The position numbers and the translations under genes are program-made. A model generated the notes under the pieces. The model saw nothing but the letters and a program-made list of their open reading frames with translations. It ran no database searches and was not told where the DNA came from. A stretch of 64,000 nucleotides of DNA from Hydractinia symbiolongicarpus. Taxonomy: Eukaryota; Cnidaria; Hydrozoa; Anthoathecata; Hydractiniidae. Positions within the stretch are counted from its first letter, which is position 1. Each line of letters opens with the position of its first letter. The stretch covers positions 24,922,501 to 24,986,500 of the forward strand of contig NC_079880.1 of the NCBI RefSeq assembly GCF_029227915.1, written 5' to 3'. Positions 50,233-63,200 of this stretch are shown here, one piece after another.

Positions 50233-53200
50233 ATGTCAACAGTCAAGGTCGTAGTTGTTGGAGCAGGTGCGACTGGTGCACTGATCTCATCTTTACTACA
50301 AAGAACTCTTGGCAAGAATCTGTCTGTGGAAGTATGGGATAAAGGTAGAGGGGTTGGTGGCAGAATGGCAACTAGTCGTGTTGATCAAAGTTCCAGTTTG
50401 TCTGTTGATATGGGTGCACAGTATATCAGCGTTGCAGAGGAATACATGAGAGAGCATAAGAAGTAGGTATGCACACAATAATTAAGAAATAAAAAAAGAA
50501 AAGGCAGAGAAAATTTTTTTTCGTTTAGATATGGTGTCAAAAGACATGCTTTAGTTTTAAACGAGTTAGAATTGATGTGCAACAATGTTTTGATTTTGTG
50601 TTGCGAATAATGGATCTGTACACATTTGTAAGTAAATAACAACAGACCACAGTAATCTACTATATATAATGAAAAAATGTAGTCGAAAGAGAAACATAAA
50701 AAAAATTAAATTCGATGCCCTCTAGATCTTTAGTTTCTAAAAATCTACGAACTTTATCAATAGTTATTTTACCCTATACATCCACCTATTTTTTACCTAT
50801 CGAAATAATTAAAAAATCTGCAAACATTTGTTGATATAGATGTATTTTCTTGTATGTATGAATACATTGTCTTCCAGGCTCTCATCAAGTTAACAGGTGT
50901 GCAAGGCCATGAGATTTTTTATCTTTGTCTTCTGGTGTAATGGTTAAAAAAAATTATATAAAAAACGACATCAATTTAGCAGAATAGACTTTAGTTTGCG
51001 AGTTAAAATGTTTTCAGAATATTTGACGGAAATATACTAATATTACTTCTTAGTATATACGATGAGTTGCAACAACAAGAGATTTTAGCACCACTAAAAT
51101 GCAACGTGGAAGGTTTAGTGAAGAAAGAGGGTACACAAGATTTTGTGATGAGTCATGGTAGCAATTCTTTGCCCAAGTATTTTTTGACGCAAGCTGGTAA
51201 GTCTTAGTAATGTTATTTACAGCCAAAGTTTTGTGGCGAATTTACATGTCACAAATTTTCATAACAAAAAAAATTAGCAGAAGCCAGTGTAGACCAATAT
51301 GTTTTAAAACTAATAAAAGCATAAAATATATTCCATGTCTGACGCTAAAAACTGTGAGTTAAACCAAAAATAAGGTTACAGTCTGTTTAATGAAATAAAA
51401 CTTGTTTAATCGGAGCTGTTAGAGTTTAGCCGTAAGACATCTGTGTGTTCCCTTAACAGGAATTGGTCCTATACATGAAGTTTCAACCAGGAGAATTCGC
51501 CCAAAGTTGATAATAAAATTGTTTTTATCTCATTAAAATTTTTAAATTTTTGTTATTCAGGTTGTTCTGTTAAGAAATCAACTACACTAGAAACGGTTGA
51601 TATCAACCAATCAAAAATTCAACTGGTATCAGACAACGTACAGGCAGAGGCTGATATAGTTGTCCTGACCATGCCTGTTCCACAGATACTTAAATTAAAA
51701 GGAAATATATCATCGTATGTTCGTCCATACCAGAAGAAACTTAAAGCTGTAGAGTATTCATCGCGATATTCTTTAGGATTGTTTTATCCAGGTGCGTCCG
51801 TCCATGCAGATGTCGACTGGTGCTTTAAGTACGTCAACGACAATCCGTGTTTACGATATGTTGCCATAGATACAGTGAAAAGACAAACAGGTATAAGAAA
51901 CCATTTTTGTTTTTACTCTTTGCATGCAACTTTATTTTAAACAGGAAACAGAAATGAAAATTCAAAAAAAAATTTGAAATCAGTTAATTTTTTGTGGTCT
52001 AAAACGGATACACTAAAAGAGCAATTATGATTTGATCTAACCAATCTAATCTCAGATTCATTATTATTTCGTTTCGGTTCGTTTGCCATGGAATCTGATT
52101 CACAGATACATCTTTCATTCAATTAACGTTAACTAATTCTTCGTATTTTCGCTGTTAAATATTTGCAATTCCTCGATAAAAGTTTCTTTCTCTATTAGTA
52201 ACATTACATAATATGTTGTTGATGTAAGAAAAAGGGGAATAAAATGGTAACCTGAACCTGTTGCATCGTCCACGTTTAGAATTGATGTTATATTTTGTTG
52301 CATTTTTAAAGAAAATTTTCATTGTTGTTATTTCAGTACACTTTTTTATATAAACAATTAGCCTGAAAATTCTAAAAATTTTACACAGTGGCTATATATA
52401 TTTTTTTTTTTTTGGGGGGGGGGGCTTTTTTTCCTAAGTAGCTAAACAATGTTTGGGCCGAAGGGGTAATTGTTTATATGTAGAAAGGTGTGGTTCATTT
52501 TCGTCTCAAAATGGCAGTTATTGTAAAAAAGTTGTTTCCTGTTAAGTAAAACTTTTACACGCAGATTTCACTGTAGCTCTTATTATTTTAAAATTAAACT
52601 GCTTATTTCAATTTATTATAATTATAATTATCCAAATTGAGATGAAAGATACATAAAATGTAGTTCGTGTGTCCACAGAATATCTGATATTAAACAATGA
52701 AAGATTTAAAATCCCTTTCTTTATGAAATTCTTTCTTCATATAAAATTAAGTGATGGATATCAGCAGAGAAATAACCTACATGTAATATCGAACACATAC
52801 AAGCCTTTACATGCCTACCCTATCCTACCCTAACCTATTTTTTTCTAATTACTTCTATATATTAATAAATTTGTATGTGTTTTGTATTTTGTGTTTATGT
52901 CAGATCCAGCAGAAGGATTATCTGTGGTTGCACATACATCTGTTCCATTTGGCGTGAAACACCTAGAAAAATCTTTTGAGGACGTGCAACCTATCATATT
53001 TGAAAATTTAAAAACAATTTTACCCAACCTACCCGAAGCCAAGCATTCTAAAATAGTACGATGGAGATACTCACAAGTAACAACACCCTACGATGGAGAG
53101 CCTGGTTGTTTGGTTTTGAACAGAAATCCTTTACTTGTTTGCGCAGGTGATGGGTTTAAACATTCAAATTTGGACGGATGTATACAATCCGCTCTTTCTG

Positions 53201-53235
53201 TGGTGGATGCCATAAAACGACATTTGTCTCGATAA
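50233..53235 (+). CDS. RNLS: Renalase (FAD-dependent NAD(P)H-repair oxidase), complete, 4 exons
   Basis: Exons 50233-50462, 51054-51196, 51561-51890 and 52904-53235 (TAA) join in frame to 344 residues, about the length of human renalase. Family members oxidise aberrant 2- and 6-dihydro isomers of NAD(P)H back to NAD(P)+ using FAD and oxygen. The Rossmann motif VVVVGAGATG gives Gly10, Gly12 and Gly15; the second strand ends in VWDKG, followed by GGRM and MGAQYI. Later landmarks are VVLTMPVPQIL, YSSRYSLGLF, HTSVPFGVKHLE, and the C-terminal FAD-contact stretch CAGDGFKHSNLDGCIQSAL. The first donor is GTAGGT after 50462; the next GT downstream would pass a stop, which decides the site. The last intron is about 1 kb and contains a poly-T/poly-G tract at about 52402-52425. 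Confidence 0.95.
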
Positions 53236-53522
53236 TACGAACTATCGATTAAGATAAACCATTAAATAAGTAAAAGTAAGTGAGGCTAGTATGTGCTGTT
53301 ACCATAGTGTTTTTCTCGCCCTATGTAATGTGAGCCATTGAACTCTGTTGTAAGATCTCTTTTGTCTGTTCAATATGGCTGCCTGCAGGTTTAATCTGGA
53401 TCCCCCGCAGAGTAAATGATTTGCTGACGAACGATCTAGTGGGGTTTTTTTACAGACTTTGACAAAACTGACTTTGGAATACAAATATACAAAATTCTGC
53501 GACATGTTGCGTTTCCGATATG

Positions 53523-53528
53523 AATAAA
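53523..53528 (+). terminator. Polyadenylation signal AATAAA of the renalase gene
   Basis: A canonical hexamer 288 bases after the renalase stop, in an otherwise non-coding stretch. Confidence 0.65.
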
Positions 53529-54265
53529 ATATTTGTTATTTATCATGTAATGTTTTTGTGTTTTTGACGAAATCTTTTTTGATAAAGTTAATACTACTAC
53601 GAATGTGTTTTTAAATTATTAAGCCATGCTCCGAAGTTCATGCTCACAATCGTACCCAGTCAGATGACTCTCAAAAATTAGTAACCCGTTGCTTTCTTAC
53701 CATTTTAATCATTAATGATGTTTTCCCGCTCGTCGAATAAATTATCATAATTATATTTAGTGCATTAGGTTGAGCTCTCAAAAAAGTATGTTATGGAGGC
53801 TTAAGTTCCGTAAAATATTCACCTCAAAATAACTGACTGATGTTTGGTACAAAAGAACACCTCATTTTTTCGACCCTTTATACCAAAAATGACGGATTTA
53901 AAGGCCCACTTAGAATAATCGTGTTTCTTGAAAGGAATTCTTGTGATAAATCTCAATATTTTAATAATCGATATGAAATAAAAAATCTTAGAACGTGGTA
54001 TTTTTTTCAAATTACATTCACACGTGAAGAACTCGGCTTATTTCCGGAATTTTGTGTCTAGTGGACTAAAATGATTTTTGTCCATTTCTTCGTAATGTTA
54101 ATCCTCGGTTAAACGTCCATCCTGTGTTGGGAAAATAATTTTGTAGGAACCCCTCCGCCATAAGAAACAGGTGCTTATTCTAATTTTCTGCGACTAATGT
54201 TCGTATTCAGGAAGAAATGGGTAAGATAACCAAAAAGAATATAAATAAGAAAGCTTGGTCCAGTT

Positions 54266-54271
54266 TTTATT
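54266..54271 (-). terminator. Polyadenylation signal AATAAA for the 7-TM gene
   Basis: A minus-strand AATAAA (TTTATT on the plus strand), 254 bases downstream of the 7-TM stop codon. Position and orientation fit; no other canonical hexamer was noticed in between. Confidence 0.5.
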
Positions 54272-54524
54272 CTCTTCTGTTTTTATATATCTATAATTAG
54301 CGCTTCGCTGAAATAGGCTTTTCCTTAGACGATGAAACACTAAAGAACCCGGCTGCTTAATTGATAAATCGCCGTAGTCATAGTAGAAATAGATATTAGA
54401 GTAATCACAATTTAAAGTAAATGGTCTTTTTTCTCTGATGTAAATGGTTCGGGAAAATTTCGAGTTATTTAGTGTATTAGAATATTTGCAATATAAAGTC
54501 TGTGATGTACAATGTAGACAGCAT

Positions 54525-55316
54525 CTATTTTCGTTGGTTCGCCTGCACTTTATCAACTTCTTTATGTAGCAAGTAAGGTATAGCAGAAAATGCTGAGATC
54601 AGCAAAATGATACCCAGCAAATCCATTTCGTTTGTGATAAGGTGTTTGTATCCAGAAAGTTTCAATGTCACACAAAGCGCGTAAAAACTACCCAGGGTAA
54701 TGCGAATCACTGCAATGTTTGTAATTTTATTCGCAGCCACTCGTGGAAACCAGGTGGTACTGTGACTGGCATATCTGCTTTTAAAAAAACAAGCCATGGT
54801 TACCACACACGGAAGAATATAACCAAGAAGAACAATACACCATAAAAATATATTTTCTGTTGTGGTCTCGCTTTCCCAATTCATGCAGCAAAATATATTC
54901 ATTGCTTTGGGAGTAAACCGTGCTGCTGAAGTAAACATGGTTGCTAATGCGCAAAAGAGTCCTGGTACCCAACACAAAATTGCTGATATATGATGTAAAG
55001 GTGTTTGCCTAAGGACGGTTTCTTGAAGGGAAGCTAACATCAACAGATTCAACGTAGATATATCAATGCAGATAGTCATCCCAGCATCTAAGATACACCT
55101 TATACCGTCACCAATTCCGTTAAAACATAAATGAGATACTGCAACGTTTAAGGAGCCAAAACATGCTTGAATGACTGTTCCGAAAACCACATTTTGAATA
55201 ATGCATTTCTGCAGATTATCGAATCCAGCTGATGTTTTATTGAGAGTGCATTGCAGTCGCCACGCACTGAAAAGCGCGCTTGTAAATAAAGCCAAAAATA
55301 TAGAAACGATAAACAT
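54525..55316 (-). CDS. Divergent, intronless class-A-like seven-transmembrane receptor
   Basis: 263 residues from ATG 55316-55314. Seven hydrophobic helices are visible at about 1-19, 38-63, 75-97, 110-129, 156-178, 199-220 and 232-250, with short loops and tails. Class-A hallmarks are Cys74 before helix 3 and Cys143/144 in the second extracellular loop (likely disulfide), Trp116 and Pro118 in helix 4, Pro169 in helix 5, and IPYLL where NPxxY is expected. Missing are the helix 1 Asn, the DRY motif (QET at 98-100) and the helix 6 CWxP. Helix 7 has no retinal-binding Lys, so although the loop CCMNWES recalls opsins, it is not a photopigment. Ligand and G-protein coupling are unknown. An upstream exon encoding a longer N-terminus cannot be excluded. 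Confidence 0.68.
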   Translation of the reverse strand: MFIVSIFLALFTSALFSAWRLQCTLNKTSAGFDNLQKCIIQNVVFGTVIQACFGSLNVAVSHLCFNGIGDGIRCILDAGMTICIDISTLNLLMLASLQETVLRQTPLHHISAILCWVPGLFCALATMFTSAARFTPKAMNIFCCMNWESETTTENIFLWCIVLLGYILPCVVTMACFFKSRYASHSTTWFPRVAANKITNIAVIRITLGSFYALCVTLKLSGYKHLITNEMDLLGIILLISAFSAIPYLLHKEVDKVQANQRK

Positions 55317-56644
55317 GATTTTTTCCAAGTATATGTGTTCGGCTACAAGATCTCCTAATTTCTAACGAAGCTTTCTTTCAGCAACAACATTTGCTTCTGA
55401 CAAACGCAAACATTCTACCAAATTTATTGACAATCCCTTTCCCTTGATTAGAGGATAATACGCTTAATTTCTACCTCTGCTTTAAGTGCTCTTTTTTCTC
55501 GTAATTTGAATCTCTCTCCTCCACAGGTGAAATTTAGACGCAGTAAGTTTAACCAAAATCAAATAAATCCTTGTCTTACGTATTTCTCGTTCTCAATCGT
55601 TAAGCCGTTAAAGTGTAAACACAAAATTCAATTTCTTGCAGTTCATGTTGTCATAGTAAACACAATACAAGATACTGAAAAAAGCCTGGGACCGAAAGAG
55701 TAAAAAAACTAGAGATAAAATGGATGGACATGAATTGTGAATTGTGCTAATTGTCAATTATCAGTTATATTCAATTATAGTGTAATCAGCGCATGGAAGG
55801 TTATAATTATAAAAAAAATTATAGTCATTGGTAAGAATACATCAATATTGTTAGATTCCGTAAATACTTGATGAAGCCCATGGGGGCGTTTTCTCTTATC
55901 GAATGATTTTGAGGGCGAGGCTTGCAGGCTGGATTTCTTCTCACAGTCGCAAATCGAAAGGGAACGGAACAAAAATAACATTCAAATTTGACCGGCTGTG
56001 CGCTAATTCTTTTGTTTTTATACTTTTTCCGTTTCTTTTCACAAGGAAAGTTGAAATGATTTTAACTTTCAGTTTGGATGGGAACATATCGGAAAAAGAA
56101 ATTCATTAACCAATCAAATTCCAGAAATCGCTAATGTTCGTTTTTATCCGTTTGATTTCGTTTTTGAGTGAAATTCACCTTAAAGGATGGTTCAATTGAA
56201 TTAAGAATTGTTGTTGTGCAATGACAAACTTTACATTTCTAGTGTAAAAGACCATTTGTCACTTTGTTGTACAATATGTGTTTCCACTGAAGTGGTAACG
56301 ACAACTGTGGTGCGGCAACGGTTGTTCAACAATTCAATAGTTGCTCAAATTCTTATGTTAGTAGAAACCGACCTTTAAATGTTAACTTCAATAGCTGAAG
56401 CATTAAAAAATTCTGACAATACATTTTTTCGTTACACGCCGAAACTTATATCTTGCTACATTCTACTTATGATCTTGTTAATTAAAGAGCTATCATTATC
56501 AGTCTTTGTAAGAAATAAGTTTAAACTGAAAATTTTACTCGTGGATGGGTAAGGACTCAAAACATTCTGTGCTTACTACTCTTAAAAGTTGATGTACTAC
56601 TAATAAAAGCTATTGGTCTGTTGGTTAGCCAATAATACTGATAA
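55317..56644. other. Intergenic DNA without supported genes
   Basis: Only short frames that overlap each other on both strands. No repeat with clear termini was recognised. Confidence 0.45.
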
Positions 56645-56898
56645 CTAGTCGACAGCCCGTGAAAAAACACAAGTCAGAGTAAAGTCGATAAAACTATATC
56701 GCATTTGTTTTTTCAGCTTAAAGATTTTGTGCGTGGTTTAGCATCACTCGATTTTGTCTGAGAGGCGGGACAATATTTACCCGTCGCAAAAAAGTGGATG
56801 AAAATATATCACATTTGATATTCGTGTTTCCGTAACATCATTTTCTAACTCAGCGGGGGTCCGCGCAGAGACAGACAGACGACGGCTATTATTATAGA
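56645..56898 (-). mobile_element. Mini-Helitron (non-autonomous, about 254 bp)
   Basis: On the minus strand the 3' end reads GTG-TTTTTT-CAC, then GGGCTGTCGA and CTAG before a T. The 5' end reads TCTATAATAATAGCCGTC, close to the 5' end of the 129-bp element at 3984-4112. The base before the 5' TC is not the expected A, so that border is approximate or mutated. No ORF. Confidence 0.58.
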
Positions 56899-57218
56899 GA
56901 CAGTTTCCAGGTAGTATACTGGTATACTGAGTAAAGTAAAGATCATTGAGTAATTTTGTAGCAAAATAAAAGAGTTGTTGCCAATGAAAATGTTAATGTT
57001 CTTGCAAAGCAAATAAGATCCCTACTTCGCGTAAATGGAGGCAAAATAGCAATGCAAAGTGACGTAAAAATATATAGATATATTTACTTTTATACTCATA
57101 TTTATATTTCGGATATTTCACCTTACATATTTCAGTTATAGATCTCCAAGTATGCAGGTAGTCCTTGTTAGAAGCAGATGTACAGTTTTTGTGTATACCC
57201 AGCCCAGTGATTGCCTGT

Positions 57219-60200
57219 TCATCCTTGATTTGTTTCGTTCTCCTTTCCCTTCGAATCACTGTCCATTTTCTTTAAACAAGCTTCTAAGAATTCACTTGAG
57301 CCCATCCTGCTTGAAGTTTTGCTTAAATCAAGCGTCGGTACCAAAATTTTACCGTTCGTTCTCGGCAGCACATTCGATCGTTTCGCCAAACTTCGCACGA
57401 TGGTATTGATTTGCAATCGATGTATCGTTTCTTTGGATTGCAAGCTGTTTTTGCATTGGTTTAGTTCTTCAGATAAAGATCTTATTAAATTTTGTTGTTC
57501 TCTCAGCTCTAACTTTATTTGTTTGTTTTCTTCTTTCTTGTTTGTGGTATTATTTTCTGCGTTTATCTCATTGCTTTCTCTACCATCATTTTTCTCGGAG
57601 AACGAGGCTTCACCAATATGGACGCCATTATCAAATTTCTTCCCTTCAACCGACATATTTTTATCAATTTTAGAGCTAATTTGCTGTCTCGTAAAAATTT
57701 CTTTCATGAGATGACGTAAATGTTCGATATCTCCGATAAACTGATTCTTAAATATATCGATAAAATGTCGGGTATCTTTGTTTAACGTTTTTTGGTGAAA
57801 CGATAAAGCATCTACTTTATCTCTTAGTGACAGCAGATCCTCCTCAGTTGTAAAATCTAACGCTTTTGTTGGCATGGCGTCCATGCCTAACTTTAAAGTT
57901 TCTAACTCTTTCTTAACTTTAGTTAGTTCGACTTTTGAATCTTCAATCATCGATTCTTTATCGTTTATTTGGTACACATGATCTTTCTCTCGATCGCGAC
58001 TTTCAAGCGAATCGTTTAAAATACCTTCGATATGAGATTGGGAGTTTGTTAAACTTTTTTCTAACTCTGAAATCATGAGGTGCAGTTTTTCTATACCGTC
58101 TTCCTTCTCCTCGAGAAGTTTTTCCAACTCTTCCTCCTTACTTTTAGATCTTGTCTCTATTTCTCTAATTTCTTCCATTAACGAAGCAATTCTATCTTTT
58201 TTATTTTGTAAATCCTTTTTTATTTTATTTAAGTTTTCGATATTCATTCGATTCTCATCGCGTTGTTCAATGTATTGTTGATGAAGGTTTTCCAGTTGGA
58301 AGCCTTGGCTTTCGATAATTTCCCAATCTTTCTCGATTTGTGCTTCAGTGGTCTGCAGCTTTTGCTTCAATTTCTCAATTTTTGCTGACACAACTCCATC
58401 TTCTAGATCAAAATGGCGTCACATATAAAACTTAATTTAGTCTTTTTTTTACAAAACTAATTTTAATTTTTAGCTATATATGTTTTTAAGAATGGGAACA
58501 GAGCATAAACTCTTGGTCAATTCGCGTTTCCAAAGCTCTTTGTGTGATAATAAAGTGGTCTGGGGGGGAGAATGACATGAAAAAAATGCTGACAAAAAAA
58601 CTAGTACTGAGTCCTTTATTTTCTGTTTATTTACGACTCCTAACAAATGACAATAAATTTTAACCAACATTACAATTTCAAAAACAAATAATTTTTTGGA
58701 TTACCCTGTTATATTGGTTGGAACTTGCAAAAGTCTCAAAATTCAATCCACAATAAAGCCAACACAAGGACATTGAAAAAGGGAGTTTCAAGTTGATCTT
58801 CTTGAGAAAAAAAAAAAAAAAAAGAAGAAGAATTATTTACCTGTTGAACGATCTGTATCACATCCACTGTCTGCTCGAAGAAAGTTTAGGGTACTTTCTT
58901 TACCACCAGTATACCTAACTCTCTCGTTGTCATTAGCAACTTCTTTATTTACTTTATCGTCTTGTTGTTCGTTTATTATTTCTGACAACCTCGATTCCAA
59001 TGATTTTAACTGATTCTTTAGCTCCATATTCTGCTCTTTTAATTTTTCATTATCTGAGCGAATTTCGTTAACGGTTTTTCCTGGCCTGTCCAACGCAATT
59101 GAGGCGTCCAAAATATCTGGTGTAGACAAGCCTCTGTCAGTAGGGTCTGCATACACCACGTCGTCAATTGATTCAGAGCAAGAGATTAATTTTAGATCGA
59201 CACAAGTTTGAATTTTCCGTTTAAGTTTGTTGATACACCTCATTGCGTCTTCTAATCGTTTGCTCAAGTCTGGCTTTTGATTGGCTTTCATTTCTAACGT
59301 GTTCACATAGGCACGAAGTTCGTCAATTTCTTTACAGCACTGCTCAGTAAATGTAAACAATTCGCTAATCACGTTTTCTTCACCCTTAACCATTTCAGTC
59401 TCAGACGGTTGGGTTGTAAGAGATTCTTCTAAGAAACTTGGCGTTTCTAATTCTATTATTCCTTCTTCCCTATTAACTTCTTTTTCTTTTTCTTTTTCAT
59501 CAGTTTTCTTAATTTCCTCAATCTCTTTCCTCAATTTGTCAATAAATTTTTCCTTCGTACCAATATCCTCCAGAAAGTTATCTATATCAACATTTTGATT
59601 GCGAATAACTTTATTCTTTTCGCGAATTTTTTCGCGCGATAATTTTAGTTTTGTTTTCAATTTAAAGACGTAATCTTCAGTATAACTTTCAGTTCCATCG
59701 TGAATGCTTTCGACATCGGAAACATCACTTAATCCTACGCAAAGTAGAAGAAAAAACTCATTCAAATTTTTTAATAAACTTTTTCTCGGACCTTAAGGCT
59801 ATTTCTTTGCTTTTGTAAAAGCTTACCTCCTGCAAAAAGCATCTCAAGTTTATATAAAAGAGCTTGGAAAGTTGTGCAACATCTTTTTATTTTTTTAAAA
59901 AATCTTTATTGGTTTTCGAGATTTGGGACTTGAATGTTCAGCAAAATATGCGAAATTATAACGCCATTTGATGCTAAGAAACAATCACTGGTACAGGCAT
60001 AAATAACTAAATACTAACATTCTATGTAATTATGCTCCAAGCTTATATGCAACACAGGCCATTTAATAAAATATTAAATGCAGAATCTATGAAATGTCTA
60101 AATCTAAAATGCAGAACCTATATATCATCACGCATAATTAGCATAATCAGCAAAGCTTTAAGTCCAAAGTCTTAGAAACGGTTGAGTATTGAAAAAATAA

Positions 60201-63200
60201 AATATCCTGGATAACTATTCATGTTTCTTTCTAGGTATTCAACTTGTGTTGAACAAAAGAGGTTAGCTTGGAGCGTAAACACATAAAAAGGGTCAGAGTC
60301 CTAATTTTATTGTCAATAAATGGTTTAATAGAGGTTTCAATGAACTGTCCTTGTTAGTTTTTAACACGGTGTTTAGATTTTTTTAAACGAATTTTCAAGA
60401 ATAAATACAGTAAAGAATAATCAAATGACATGTCTAGCTTTTCTTATGGTAACATTGCAACCTACCAAGCAAATTATTCTTTGGGTAATTCAAGAAAGTA
60501 TTTGGTTTTGTTGATGGAAATGATAAGCTTCTTCGGAAACAATGTTGGCATTCTACTGATGAGGAGCTGTCTTTGGAGATGCAGACTTCAGGTAACGTCA
60601 TGTCGGCTTCTTCCAGCGACATTTCTATAGCTTGCTTTGAATCATCTAAAATTAAATAAAATTGTCAACAACAATAACAACAACAACGAAAGAACAATAA
60701 TACAACAACAACGAAACCAACAATAACAACAATAATAACAACAACAACGACAATAAAAACAACAACAACAATAACGACAACGACAACGACAAAAGCAACG
60801 ACAACGACACCGACAGCGGCAACGAAAATGACAACGCAATAAAAAATGATTACTTTCAGTTCCTGCATTTTATGCCCTGAATTGACAAAAATTGAGAAAT
60901 AAATATGAGCTTTTTATTGTTTGATTTTAACTCAAAAGACAAACTTTTAAAGGGAACCGATATAAAAATTAAAAGAAAAATTACAAATGTAAACATACAA
61001 AAATAAAAACTTTTGTTTCTTTGGAATTTTACTATGTGTACATGCGTATTAAGGTGACAAAAAGCAAAAAGTTGACAGAAATGTGTGATAAACTTTAACA
61101 TTCATTTTCAAGCTGTTGTTTGATGTGATGTCAAATACAAGTTCTTATTAGCTTGCAAATTGAAAAAGTGGCCTCTAACGGGAAGGGAGAAATCAGGATC
61201 TTATAATATAGAAAAAAAATCCTTGATTCTCTTAACAAACGGAGAATGTTTTGGTGTCATATTCAATCACAAAATTTTTTTGCAATTTAGTTTTTTTTAA
61301 TTAATCTGACTTCTGTACCAATCAAATGTTTTTATTGTTATACTTAAGTGTTTTCTCAAACAATCTGCAAATGGTTAAAGAAAATAAAAAATTTAGAAAA
61401 ATAATAATAATATCAGCTAAAAATCGATGACGTCATGACATTTTTCATGACGTCAATTTTCAAACTCTCAAGATTGTATGTGGATATAAATTTTTTGGTA
61501 TAAAAGACACAGGGGAGAGGGGGCATGGGGAAACTTTAAAAGGACAGGCCTCAGAGCAGTTAATTTTTCAAAAAAAAAAGAAAAGTTGACTCACAAGGCA
61601 ATAAATTAAATAATCTTGAGTCACTTAAAAATACTTAAAATACGAAATAACAAAAATACCTGAAGAGGCTTTGATTTCAAAGGAAATATCTTCCGGTTTA
61701 TCTTCTTCTTTATCAATAGCTATCACGTCAATTTCCTTTTTTTCTTGTCTGCTCAAATGTTCCTTCAGCAGATAAATCGTTTCTTCTTTTCTCTTGTTAT
61801 CGTGTTCCAACACCTCACATTTCTTTTGTGCGGCAGATAAAGCTTTATTTTCGTTCAACAAAAATTCTTCTAACTTTTTCAAACTTTGTTGTCGTTCTTT
61901 TACATCCTTTTGAAGTTCTTCATTTTCATTATTTAACTGTTCACATTGAACCTCTTTTTCTTTTAAAATTCTCATCAATTCTCTTACTTCTTCTTCCTTC
62001 TGTATTATTTGTTCTTTTTGTTCCTTAACTTTATTTTCACATTCTTTATATTGAGAGATCATTACATTCAGTTCATCCAACGTTTCTTTATGTTCATCTT
62101 TTAACAACTCATATTTTGGTTGGATATCTTCTACCTCATCTGCTTGTGATTGGTTCAGTTCCAATTGATGCATAAGATGTTCTTGCTCCCCTATGACTCT
62201 CTTCAAATTTTCAATCTCTACTTCACTTTTTTTTGTTTTTTCTTCATGTTCTTTTTGTTCATGTTCCATTCCCTTGCTTAATAGTTGAAGTTCTGTAATA
62301 TTTTCTTCAGCTTTGCTTACATCTTGTAACAGCTCGGTTTCCTTTAGTCTGAGTTGATTAATCTCTTGTTTCAAACGTTCGATCTCTTTGTTTTGTTCTT
62401 CAGCGATTGCTGCACATTCTGTGGAATTCTTCTGTAGAGCGATTAGAGCTTTCTGCGAAACTTCTTTTTCGCTGTTACATTTGTGGTATTTTTCTTTTAA
62501 ATCGTCAATTTCGTCGTACAGCGTCTTATTTCTTTGTTTACATTCACTCAACTGTTGCTGACAAACATCAAGCGCCTTTTCAATATGTTCTTTGGCGCGA
62601 AACCGTGACACTTCACCAATTTTCCTAGCTGGTTCGTCATCTGCTTTGTACAAATGAGGTGGTTCAGCCTCCATGTTGTCCATATCTTCTTCCTCGATCT
62701 CACTCTCAATATCAGTATCATCAAGGTCTCCGGTAGAGTATTTTTTAAAAAAGTCTTCCATCTCAGACGCTAACTCACCTTCCTGAATGCAACTTGTAAA
62801 ATCATCGGAATCGCTTTCTTTCTCAAATAAATCTTCAGAATGTGCAACAGGATTCGATTCCAACAAAAACTTCACTGCAAATAATTCATCAACCGTTTCA
62901 TTTTTATCTAAATCTTCATTATTTTGTGAATGGTGTGTAAGTTGTAGCAGTTGTCTTTCCAAATGATCAATCGTTGATTTGTATTCTGAGTTCTTTTGAG
63001 CTAGCTTGTCCAACTCTTTTTTTAATTCATCCGTGGATTCACCCTCTTCATGTAGAGGAGAGTCAATCTTTAACACAATATTATTACCAGTGTGATCACT
63101 ACTATGATTTTGACATTTATTATTTTGCCAATCAGGATTACGTTGGATCCTCAAGTCAGCCAGTAAGTCTTTGATAAAATTTTCACCTTTTAAGTCTTGC

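Noticed and set aside
53299-53505. 68-codon minus frame after renalase
   Set aside because: It lies in the renalase 3' UTR before its polyadenylation signal and has no family resemblance.
54525-55316. Opsin
   Set aside because: The CCMNWES loop is suggestive, but helix 7 lacks the retinal-binding lysine and DRY is absent.
60642-60868. Cys/Arg-, Leu/Ser- and Val-rich frames on the minus strand
   Set aside because: All three are readings of one trinucleotide repeat inside an intron.
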